The position numbers and the translations under genes were made by a program. From Roseburia hominis A2-183 (GTDB lineage: Bacteria; Bacillota; Clostridia; Lachnospirales; Lachnospiraceae), in NCBI RefSeq assembly GCF_000225345.1, contig NC_015977.1, forward strand, positions 2,091,501-2,155,500: 64,000 nucleotides of DNA, written 5' to 3'. Below are positions 56,223 to 64,000 of the stretch, piece after piece; position 1 is the first letter of the stretch, and the number at the start of each line of letters is the position of its first letter. Below the pieces are notes generated by a model that had not been told where the DNA came from, searched no databases, and was given only the letters and a program-made list of their open reading frames with translations.

Positions 56223-57563
56223 ATGAACGTCATTGGCATTATCGCAGAATACAACCCATTCCACAACGGGCACGCCTATCAGATCGCGCATGTCAGAAAA
56301 AATCTTCACGCCGACTATATCGTTGTCGCCACAAGCGGCGACTATGTACAGCGCGGAGAGCCCGCCCTTCTGGACAAATACACCCGTGCCCGCATGGCGC
56401 TCTCCTCGGGTGCAGATGTCGTGCTCGAGCTTCCCGTACTCTGGTCCACCGCTTCCGCAGAGCTTTTCGCGGACGCCGGAATCTCCCTCTTTGAGAAAAC
56501 GGGCTGCGTAAACGGCATCTGTTTTGGCGCTGAGAGCGGCGACCTTGCCCTCCTTCGCCGCATTGCGGACGTTCTCGCGGATGAACCGGCGGATTTAAAG
56601 GCTTCCCTGAAGCACAACCTAAAATCCGGCAGTACATTCCCAAAGGCAAGGGAAGCTGCCCTGCTCTCGTATTTTTCCGGCTCCGCCGGTCAGGATGGCG
56701 CCCTGCCCGTATCCGCAGAGGCGCTCTCCTCCCTGCTCGCCTCCCCGAACAACATACTGGCTCTGGAATACTTAAAAGCGCTGCGCCGCCGCGCGTCTTC
56801 GATCACGCCCTATCTGCTAAAGCGGGAAGGCGCCGCGTACCACGAAACATCCATCCGCTCCGGCGCCTCCGAAGTCCCGGCCTCCGCATCCGCGATCCGG
56901 CATACACTCTTCGCCGGTGGCGCCGGAGCATCCGAAGATTCTGCCGACGGGATTCTGCATCATGCCATGCCGCAGGAGGCACTGTCCATCCTGCAGGACT
57001 ACCGGGCAGATTTTCCGCTGCTGTGCGCCGATGACTTTTCCAGCATTCTGGGTTATCTGCTGTTAAGCAGTTCTGCCTCACAACTCGCCCGGACCGCCGA
57101 TTCCTCCCCGGAATTTGCCAACCGCATGCGAAACCAGCTTCCTTATTATACCTCTTTTTCCTCCTTCGCGTCACGGTTAAAAAGCAAAGAAATGACTCTC
57201 ACGCGCATTAACCGCATTTTGCTGCACTCCATCCTTGGCATTACTTCTTCCGATTACGCATGCGGCAATGCCCTGGATAAAATTCCCTATCTACGCATTC
57301 TCGGCTTTCGGAAAAGCGCCGCTCCCCTGCTTGCCGCACTAAAAGCCTCTGCTGCAGTTCCGCTTATCACACGGCCGTCGCAGGCGCCAAAGCTTTTGTC
57401 CCCGGATGCCATGCAGGTGTTTGAGCACGATGTATTTGCCGGGAATCTCTATCTGCAGATGCGCAATCAAAAAGGCGGCACGCCTCTGCGCGCCGCCCGC
57501 ATGCAGGAGCATGACGTTCCCCCCGCCTCCGAATATCAGCGGCAGATCGTCATCCTGCCATAG
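56223..57563 (+). CDS. tmcAL: tRNA(Met) cytidine acetate ligase TmcAL (YlbM)
   Basis: This 446-residue enzyme activates acetate with ATP and acetylates the wobble cytidine of elongator tRNA(Met) (ac4C34). The N-terminal nucleotidyltransferase-like motif is IIAEYNPFHNGH (HxGH type), followed by ATSGDYVQRGEPALLDKYTRA and FGAESGD, all family features. A GGGAGG site precedes the ATG. It is the only plus-strand gene in the window, diverges from the sortase gene and ends 7 bp from the convergent YibE/F gene. Confidence 0.93.
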   Translation: MNVIGIIAEYNPFHNGHAYQIAHVRKNLHADYIVVATSGDYVQRGEPALLDKYTRARMALSSGADVVLELPVLWSTASAELFADAGISLFEKTGCVNGICFGAESGDLALLRRIADVLADEPADLKASLKHNLKSGSTFPKAREAALLSYFSGSAGQDGALPVSAEALSSLLASPNNILALEYLKALRRRASSITPYLLKREGAAYHETSIRSGASEVPASASAIRHTLFAGGAGASEDSADGILHHAMPQEALSILQDYRADFPLLCADDFSSILGYLLLSSSASQLARTADSSPEFANRMRNQLPYYTSFSSFASRLKSKEMTLTRINRILLHSILGITSSDYACGNALDKIPYLRILGFRKSAAPLLAALKASAAVPLITRPSQAPKLLSPDAMQVFEHDVFAGNLYLQMRNQKGGTPLRAARMQEHDVPPASEYQRQIVILP

Positions 57564-57570
57564 TGCAGTC

Positions 57571-58719
57571 TCATTTTTTTGTCTTTTTTCCAAATACGGC
57601 GGCGGACAGCAGTGCTACCAGCGGGACCGTACACACGATACCCACGCTTCCCGCAATGCACTGGATAATCTCGATCGCCACAAAGTCCGTATTCATCAGC
57701 TGCTGAAAGCTGACGTCATAGGAGTAGATCATCAACATCATGTTCAGCGATGTCCCGGCGACTGCCAGGATTAGCGTGTTCGCCATGGTTCCCATCGCGT
57801 CTCTTCCGATATTCATCCCGGAGGCAAACAGCTTCGCCATGCCAAGCGACCGATCCACCTGATGGATCTCCGCCACCGCGGAACAGATACTCATCGCCAC
57901 ATCCATCACGGCTCCCATACACGAAATCAGAATACCGCACAAAAACAGATCCCGGATCTTCAGTTCCGTGGTGCTTGTGATCAGAAGCAGTGTCTCCGCC
58001 TCATCCATCTGGTAAGTCGTAATCGACATGGCATTCTGCGCGATCAGTGCAAACACTGCTCCCGCAAGCACACCCAGCATGCTTCCGATTGCCGCCACAA
58101 CCGTCTTGGTCGAGATGCCGTCTATCAGGAAGAAACTGACAAAATTGCAGACCAGAATGAGCAGGATAGTGACCGCCAGCGGCGAGTAACCCTTCAGCGC
58201 AAGCGGCAGTAAAATCCAGAGGATACATACCACGGTAAACGCCAGCCCCGCCACAGATTTTGCACCTTTTTTCCCTCCGATCAATACGAGAAGCAGCACA
58301 AACGCCACGATGCAGCCAATCATCTGCGGAACGCGGTAATAATTGTAGACCGAGACCTGATATTCGTCCTCCCCCGTCGTGTCGATGCGGATGGAGATTT
58401 TATCCCCCTCCGCCACCCTGACGTTGTACAGGGAGCTGAAATAATTTTCCACAATAGCCGTGTCGCCCTTGTAACGTCCGGTAAGGATCTCTACCTCCAG
58501 CGTCATACTTCCCCGCCAGATTCCGTCCATCTCCTCATCCACCGTCTTGTGATCCTCCACAACCCGCAGGACTCTTCCGACCTCATAGTCCGTCCCCGCC
58601 ATGTTGCTGCTCCTATAAACCGGTCTGTCTTTATTCGCGAACCAGATCAGTCCGCAAAAAGCAACGGCAGCCAGTGCCAGAAGCACCAGGCTGCGTATCT
58701 TGCTCTTTTTGAAATTCAT
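57571..58719 (-). CDS. YibE/F-family membrane protein
   Basis: This 382-residue protein has an N-terminal anchor (about 9-28), an extracytoplasmic OB-like domain (about 40-125; GRYKGDTAIVENYFSSLYNVRV), and a C-terminal block of seven to eight membrane segments (about 130-375) with SCMGAVMDVAMSICSAVAEIH and GMNIGRDAMGTMANTLILA, the YibE/F signature. Function is not established. It lies 13 bp after the giant PHP surface protein gene and is probably cotranscribed with it. Confidence 0.85.
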   Translation of the reverse strand: MNFKKSKIRSLVLLALAAVAFCGLIWFANKDRPVYRSSNMAGTDYEVGRVLRVVEDHKTVDEEMDGIWRGSMTLEVEILTGRYKGDTAIVENYFSSLYNVRVAEGDKISIRIDTTGEDEYQVSVYNYYRVPQMIGCIVAFVLLLVLIGGKKGAKSVAGLAFTVVCILWILLPLALKGYSPLAVTILLILVCNFVSFFLIDGISTKTVVAAIGSMLGVLAGAVFALIAQNAMSITTYQMDEAETLLLITSTTELKIRDLFLCGILISCMGAVMDVAMSICSAVAEIHQVDRSLGMAKLFASGMNIGRDAMGTMANTLILAVAGTSLNMMLMIYSYDVSFQQLMNTDFVAIEIIQCIAGSVGIVCTVPLVALLSAAVFGKKTKK

Positions 58720-58732
58720 GTTTTAACCACCC

Positions 58733-61700
58733 TTATTTCAAAAATATCCTTTTTTTGCGTGCTGCCGCTGCAAGCAGAACCATACCTGCAAGAAGCATCA
58801 TCACTGCTACTGCAAGCGGAGTGTCATCCCCCGTCTGCACTGCAGGCATCTGATCCAGCACCACCACATAATCGGATGCATGTACAAAGGTAAGCTCCAC
58901 ATTTCCGTTTGCATCTACTTTTCCGGAAGATGCCAGTTCCAGCCGTCCCTTTGCTTCATTGTAATAATATAACTTTGCATACATGCCCGCATACTGTGTT
59001 CCCACCGGCAGCGTCATCACTGCGGTAAAACCGAATGCGCCGTCATGGTTTAAGCTGATCTGGAAATAATCTCTTCCCGCCGCGGTCTGTCTCGCAAGCG
59101 CATCCGGCACGGCATGGCTGTTGATCGTCACGCCAAAGTCCATATCCGGAACCGTATCCGATGTCACGTTTCTTCCGTCAATCGTCCACACGATTCCATT
59201 TGCCAGCCTAAATACCAGACGTACATCCCTTCCGCGCACTGCCGCAATGACATCTCCCGGCACAGAAACACCGTCTGCAAGGAGAACCGTGACTGTGCTG
59301 CCGGCGGATGCCGCTGTCACTCTGTTTCTGACCGGATCCCAGTCATTCTGCGAAGCAACCGTCACCGCATCTGTCGTCTGTCCGTCCGATACAGTCACGC
59401 TGCCGCTTACACTTCCTCCATTTCCATTTCCGTCCGCGCTGTCAGTTCCGCTGTCTGACGAACCTGTATCTCCCGGTGTCTCCGTATCCGGTGTCTCGGT
59501 ATTGCCCGGCGTCTCCGTGTCATCCGGCATCTCCCCGGACGTCACTTCCACGATCTCATCGCAGTTTCTTACACGCAGACAGGTCACTGCCTCGTCCGAG
59601 GTTCCCTCCGGATGTGCATAGACCACGCCGACCGCCGACACGCGTTTTCCTGTCGACACAACCGATGCGAGTTCATTCTTTCCTGTCGTTGCCGATAAGA
59701 TATATCCGTCGATGAAAATATTGGCATTGACGCCGCTGCCGTCATCCAGCCAGAACTGTGATACGCCGGTGCCCGCCGCATCATAGAGTACATCCGTTAC
59801 CGTTCCCTCCACCTGTACCAGCTTACCGCCGGACTTTTCATAGTCCATGGCGTCTTTTGCCGACAGTTTCTCCGGTGCAATCACCTTCGGCTCCTCGTCC
59901 AGAATCCGGCTGCTTATCACCTTAAGCTCTTTATCGCCCTGGTAGGCGTCCACATATCCGGTAATCTCCACCTTGGTTCCGATGGCAAGTCCGCTCTCCG
60001 CATACGGGAAAATATCAATTCCCGCGGTGTCGTCCTGGATATAGATCGTATCAAAGAAGGTGTTGCCCTCCACGGCTGTTCCTGCGGTCACATAGCCTTC
60101 CACGCGGTAGACATCGCCCGCCGTACCGTTCTTACGCACTTCCGCAATCGTAGACAGCGGAAGCTCCACTTTCACTTCATCTAAAATATTTTCTGCAATC
60201 GTGCGGTTTAAGTATGGCAGATCCCAGATATTGTCCAGCTCCGCCTTCACCTCAAAGTCGGAAATAAATACGGTTCCCGCAACAAAGACATTTGCACCGC
60301 TTCCCAGTGTCTCATGTGCGAGTGCTACCATATTGCCTTTTTCCACATACGTCGGGCTTCCGGTAACTCTGTTTCCCGCATCATCCTTGCAGTCGATCGA
60401 ATACGTTGTATCATATCCGCTCACAAGCGCTTCCGCACGTCCGGCTGTCACCGCATCCGCATCCAGCGCCACGGTACATCCGCTGTACGCACTGTACTCC
60501 TGCTCCTCGCTTGCGCCGCGCAGATATCTGGAATCCTTGTTGTAGGTTCCTTTCAGATATAAGCGGTACGGCTGTCCGCCGTTGTTCGTCTCATCGTACG
60601 CCTCGTCGCTGTTTAATCTGGTCGATGCCCCGATCGCAGCCAAAAGCTTATTCATCTCTGTCGCTGTCTGTCCCGAAGTAGAATCCTGATAATCGGCAAT
60701 ACCGCAGGTAATCAGCGTACCGCCATTGTCGGTATAGTCTTTTACCATCTGGATAAAGCTGTCTTCAAAATGCGACACGGTGTAATCTCCGGCATTTGCT
60801 GTCCCGGATTTCTTCGCCGGTGCCGAGATCACAAGCAACGCACAGTTTGCAAGCATCTCCGGCGTAATCTCGTCTGTGACCACTTCCACCTTGACGTTCT
60901 TTGCTCCCGCAATCGCCGTAAAGTTTCCGACGTTACCGCCATAGTAACCGGTCACATAATCGTTGTAATGGGTTCCGTCGATGATAACCTTTGTCACCAT
61001 CTCCGGTGTCGCGTAGCTTAATTTTAAGACGCTCTTGTATACCTTCTGCACGCCGTTCATCGTCGCATGCACAACTGCTGTCATCTCCATGCTGCCGACG
61101 CCGTCATAGGTATAGTCAAAGCTGTAGCTTCCCGTGCTCATGGATGCGACGCTTCCCAATCCTGCTGCGGCAAGATCCGCCTCATGTACGGTCTCTCCGC
61201 CCACCTCAAACGTTATGGAATCAATCGCGAGCTCGCTGTTTTCATTATTATAGAGTCCAAGGTTCACCGTCAGCGGCTCTCCCCTTACCGGAAGCACCTC
61301 GTCCGTGGAAAAGCTGTCAATTCCTGCCGCCTCCACAGAGCCTACCCATACCGGTGCCGTCACGGCGATATCACTGTCCGCTTCCACAACCTTAATATAG
61401 TAATAGGAATAATCATTTTTCACATCAAAGGTGACCGTCTCCTCGTTTCCGGAAACATTTTTCTCGGCAAGCACCAGTCCTCCGTTTGTGATGACCTGTA
61501 CTTTACCGATGGACGCATCCGTCGGATCACTTAAGTCAACGGAAAGATGTACGGTATCTCCGGTCGCTCCATCCTCTAAAATGGAACCCATGATGTAGCC
61601 GTCCAGCGTGTAATAGATGCTGAGGTCGTTATCCTCTGTCGCATACACGCGGTAATTGCGCATGGCATCGTAAATATTTTCCTGCGTCAGGCTGTCCACA

Positions 61701-64000
61701 AGGACAACGGAACGCGCCGTGTTTGCATCGCCCCACAAGCCCTTATGGTTATCCTGGTTGTTGGTCGGAGCAAGATGCCAGCCCTTGTCCAGCGCGCGCT
61801 GGTAATACTCGTAGGACGGGAAGTAACCCGAACTTCCGATCGCACCCTCGCCGTTTCCGACCTCGATCGTCGTAATCAGCTTGTCGATCTCCTCGTCATA
61901 GTATGCGAAATCGCTGAAATCACCGAACGTCGTTCCCGGGTGGTTAAACTGGCTGATGGAATCCGGCTGTGTCTTTAAGGTCGCGTAATAATTCTGCAAT
62001 GCCGTGCTGTAAGTCTTGTACTCATTCTGGGTACGGCTCTGGAAGCCTTCGGTGTTAAACGTATTGATGTGTCCAAGTCCGTTCGACCAGGTCATCTCAA
62101 ACCCATAGATGCACACAAATCCACTTGTCGTATACTGCGTGGCAAGCGCATGGCCTTCCTTCCATTCCTCACTCATCGAGCCGTCCGAGATGGACGCGCT
62201 GTCCGCATTGTCAAACGAGTTGGAGTGATCTGTCACCGCAACAAAATCCAGATTGTCAACGTTCGTTGCATGCTGGTATGCATCCTCACAGCTTCCCGCA
62301 CCATCCGAATAGGAAGTGTGGGAATGTAACTGTCCAAAGTAAATCTGATATTTTTCGTTTGTGCGCTCGGTAAAGGAAAGTGTGAGCACACTGCTGTCCA
62401 GGTAACCGTCTTTGACGGCTTTCACCTTATAGGTAACCGGAAGCTCTGTCAGGGCGAGCTTTTCGGTATAATCCTGCCAGGTTGCACCGTCGTCCGCGGA
62501 ATACTGAATCGTCGCACCCTCGGTCTCACAGGTGAGGTTCACCGCGGTATTTTTCACCACGCTGCCGCCGTTCGGCGTTGCTTTTACCGTTGCCACCTGT
62601 GCCTGCTGATAAGAGAATGTACGGCGGATGCTGTCCTTATAGCCGTCCTTTGTCGCATAGGCAGTCACAACTGCCGGAAGGTCTGCAAGCTTTGGCTTCG
62701 CCGACGCATCATAGATCTGCTCCGCGCCGCCGTTTACACTGTAATGGATTGTTACACCCTCCGTGGCGCTTGTCAGTGTCAATTCACTGCCCACAGCTAC
62801 CACGCCGCTCTGCGGTTCTGCTGCCACATATCCGCAGAGATCTGAGGCGATCAGCGGATTGCCTGTCACTGTCACCGTGTCCATACGGATCACTCCGCCC
62901 GCTGCCGGTGCCTTATCTCCCTTGGCAGAAAGGCTGCCCGGGACCATGCGGATGTAGAGACGGTCTGCATTCGCCGCCTCGTTCGGAATATCAAACGTGA
63001 ACGAAATATAGTTTGCCGGCGCAAGGCTTGTCTTTGCCACACCGTCGGTAATTTTCTCCGCGGCGCTCACTTCCTGCGGCTCACCGCCCACGTATTTCGT
63101 GTACTTATAAGCATAGGTTCCTGTGGAAAGGTTTTTAAAATCCACACCGTCCGTAGAATACTGCATCTGGAAGGAACCTGCTCCGGTGTTGCTTGCGCGA
63201 AGCCGGAATGCGAGCACCATGTTGGCATAGCCCGTTGTCGGCATCACAAACTGCGCATAATCATTGCTTCCGCTTCCAATGCCCTTTCCTCCCATATAAT
63301 AGGAAGTCGAACCGGTGGAAGTGCTTGTGGCCTCGGTATACGGTGCCACTGCCGTTCCATTTACCACCGCCGAATATATAGCATCCGCATCCAGCAGATC
63401 ATTTGCATTGAGAGAATCTCCTGCAATTCCGGTATCTGCCGTCACACCTGCCGTCTTGTAATCTGCCGTTCCGGACCACTGTGCCACGTTTTCCGTGACG
63501 GACTCGTCCGCACGGATATGAACCGACGGTGTTCCCTCATCGATCAGATAAAAATAGAATACATACGCCGCATCCGAAGATGATTTGTAGCTGTATGTCG
63601 TAAAACCGCTGTAATATTCCAGATACTGTTCTGTGGTATTATTATATTTTGCGTTGGCATTGATCACATAGTATCCGCCGTTCTCATTTGCCTTCTGCAG
63701 CTTCCAGAGACTGTAATCTCCCGCCGCGTCCGCAAACGTCACGGAGCTGCCCGTTGCGCCGGACGTCAGATATTTTCCACCGCATGTAAACGTATAATAG
63801 CCGTTTTCATCCACGGAAACCGTAAGTTCTGCCGCATCTTCCGGAATGGCAAGCGCACCATCCGCCGCAGTCGCTGACACGCCCTTTAACTTCTTGCCGC
63901 TTGCGGTCTGGGAGAGCACGCTTCCGGTTCCGTTGTTCTCGTAATAGAGGGCGACAATATTTCCGTCCGAAAGTGTGGTGGCAAGTGCTGCCTCCTTGCT
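58733..64000 (-). CDS. Giant cell-surface PHP-domain (CehA/McbA-like) protein, 5' end outside the window
   Basis: At least 1755 residues are visible; the frame is open to the window edge, so the start is missing. From the visible end: beta-rich binding modules, two chitobiase-like modules (GVTIHYSVNGG), then a PHP metal-dependent phosphoesterase domain (about 62335-61600; QLHSHTSYSDG, VTDHSNSF, FNHPGTTFG, NNQDNHKG). Next are beta-sandwich parts, a GATase-like Rossmann domain (VIIDGTHYNDYVTG), and an OB-fold (VEGYVTAGTAVEGNTFFDT). A Thr/Asp/Gly-rich spacer and a last domain precede the C-terminal tail PAVQTGDDTPLAVAV plus a membrane helix and RKKR, a sorting-signal pattern. It is inferred to be a wall-anchored hydrolase; the substrate is unknown. 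Confidence 0.85.
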   Translation of the reverse strand, partial: SKEAALATTLSDGNIVALYYENNGTGSVLSQTASGKKLKGVSATAADGALAIPEDAAELTVSVDENGYYTFTCGGKYLTSGATGSSVTFADAAGDYSLWKLQKANENGGYYVINANAKYNNTTEQYLEYYSGFTTYSYKSSSDAAYVFYFYLIDEGTPSVHIRADESVTENVAQWSGTADYKTAGVTADTGIAGDSLNANDLLDADAIYSAVVNGTAVAPYTEATSTSTGSTSYYMGGKGIGSGSNDYAQFVMPTTGYANMVLAFRLRASNTGAGSFQMQYSTDGVDFKNLSTGTYAYKYTKYVGGEPQEVSAAEKITDGVAKTSLAPANYISFTFDIPNEAANADRLYIRMVPGSLSAKGDKAPAAGGVIRMDTVTVTGNPLIASDLCGYVAAEPQSGVVAVGSELTLTSATEGVTIHYSVNGGAEQIYDASAKPKLADLPAVVTAYATKDGYKDSIRRTFSYQQAQVATVKATPNGGSVVKNTAVNLTCETEGATIQYSADDGATWQDYTEKLALTELPVTYKVKAVKDGYLDSSVLTLSFTERTNEKYQIYFGQLHSHTSYSDGAGSCEDAYQHATNVDNLDFVAVTDHSNSFDNADSASISDGSMSEEWKEGHALATQYTTSGFVCIYGFEMTWSNGLGHINTFNTEGFQSRTQNEYKTYSTALQNYYATLKTQPDSISQFNHPGTTFGDFSDFAYYDEEIDKLITTIEVGNGEGAIGSSGYFPSYEYYQRALDKGWHLAPTNNQDNHKGLWGDANTARSVVLVDSLTQENIYDAMRNYRVYATEDNDLSIYYTLDGYIMGSILEDGATGDTVHLSVDLSDPTDASIGKVQVITNGGLVLAEKNVSGNEETVTFDVKNDYSYYYIKVVEADSDIAVTAPVWVGSVEAAGIDSFSTDEVLPVRGEPLTVNLGLYNNENSELAIDSITFEVGGETVHEADLAAAGLGSVASMSTGSYSFDYTYDGVGSMEMTAVVHATMNGVQKVYKSVLKLSYATPEMVTKVIIDGTHYNDYVTGYYGGNVGNFTAIAGAKNVKVEVVTDEITPEMLANCALLVISAPAKKSGTANAGDYTVSHFEDSFIQMVKDYTDNGGTLITCGIADYQDSTSGQTATEMNKLLAAIGASTRLNSDEAYDETNNGGQPYRLYLKGTYNKDSRYLRGASEEQEYSAYSGCTVALDADAVTAGRAEALVSGYDTTYSIDCKDDAGNRVTGSPTYVEKGNMVALAHETLGSGANVFVAGTVFISDFEVKAELDNIWDLPYLNRTIAENILDEVKVELPLSTIAEVRKNGTAGDVYRVEGYVTAGTAVEGNTFFDTIYIQDDTAGIDIFPYAESGLAIGTKVEITGYVDAYQGDKELKVISSRILDEEPKVIAPEKLSAKDAMDYEKSGGKLVQVEGTVTDVLYDAAGTGVSQFWLDDGSGVNANIFIDGYILSATTGKNELASVVSTGKRVSAVGVVYAHPEGTSDEAVTCLRVRNCDEIVEVTSGEMPDDTETPGNTETPDTETPGDTGSSDSGTDSADGNGNGGSVSGSVTVSDGQTTDAVTVASQNDWDPVRNRVTAASAGSTVTVLLADGVSVPGDVIAAVRGRDVRLVFRLANGIVWTIDGRNVTSDTVPDMDFGVTINSHAVPDALARQTAAGRDYFQISLNHDGAFGFTAVMTLPVGTQYAGMYAKLYYYNEAKGRLELASSGKVDANGNVELTFVHASDYVVVLDQMPAVQTGDDTPLAVAVMMLLAGMVLLAAAARKKRIFLK

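Noticed and set aside
1..64000. Search for tRNA genes, rRNA, CRISPR arrays, transposases, phage genes and known riboswitch classes
   Set aside because: None was recognisable in the gaps. The only strong leader structures are the ones listed, and the CNNM-type leader does not match M-box or yybP-ykoY features as far as I can judge by eye.

Overview
The window is a chromosomal stretch of a Gram-positive Clostridia-type bacterium, most likely a Lachnospiraceae gut commensal (Roseburia-like). The evidence is a Firmicutes-type core gene order, strong AGGAGG ribosome binding sites, consensus sigma-A promoters, a class B sortase, a surface protein whose tail resembles a sorting signal, and moderate GC. 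The species cannot be fixed from the sequence alone. Fifty of the 51 full-size genes lie on the minus strand; only tmcAL (56223-57563) lies on the plus strand. I saw no tRNA, rRNA, CRISPR array, transposase or phage gene.

Reading in the main direction of transcription (right to left), the window opens with a 5'-truncated giant cell-surface PHP-domain protein and a YibE/F membrane protein. tmcAL, a class B sortase and ackA follow. Next come yceD-rpmF, then an accessory block (repeat-rich surface protein, lipoprotein protease, YesL-like protein) that separates rpmF from its usual partner plsX. The housekeeping series continues as plsX-acpP-rnc-smc-ftsY, ilvA, an NCS2 purine permease and a small membrane protein. 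After that come ylxM-ffh-rpsP-khpA-rimM-trmD, rplS, and lepB-rbgA-rnhB-ylqG-ylqH-yraN-pgeF. These serve lipid synthesis, RNA processing, chromosome condensation, the SRP targeting pathway, ribosome assembly and tRNA modification.

Further left are an M42 peptidase, a YtrA-like GntR-regulated ABC operon, a 0.6-kb intergenic inverted repeat, and the der-plsY-gpsA-dut operon. Then come a lone sugar-ABC ATPase (msmK type), a PucR/CdaR-type regulator, and a soluble [FeFe]-hydrogenase-like chemoreceptor. The last group is a second type IIA topoisomerase pair with HAD and CPBP genes, a CNNM/CorC-type membrane protein preceded by an attenuator-like leader, glutamate synthase gltB-gltD, and a membrane protein with a repeat tail.

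The least ordinary items are these: (1) an imperfect palindrome of about 609 bp (23422-24030) with arms of about 300 nt, directly downstream of the ABC operon; (2) a 29-codon leader ORF starting MDDSADSDSD, followed at once by an intrinsic terminator, upstream of the CNNM/CorC-family gene, which suggests nascent-peptide attenuation, possibly responding to Mg2+; (3) a fusion of ferredoxin, hydrogenase H-cluster and MCP signalling domains; (4) a TrmD-GNAT fusion; (5) a hairpin-rich element flanked by an 11-bp direct repeat near rpmF. All functional statements are read from sequence; none was tested by database search.
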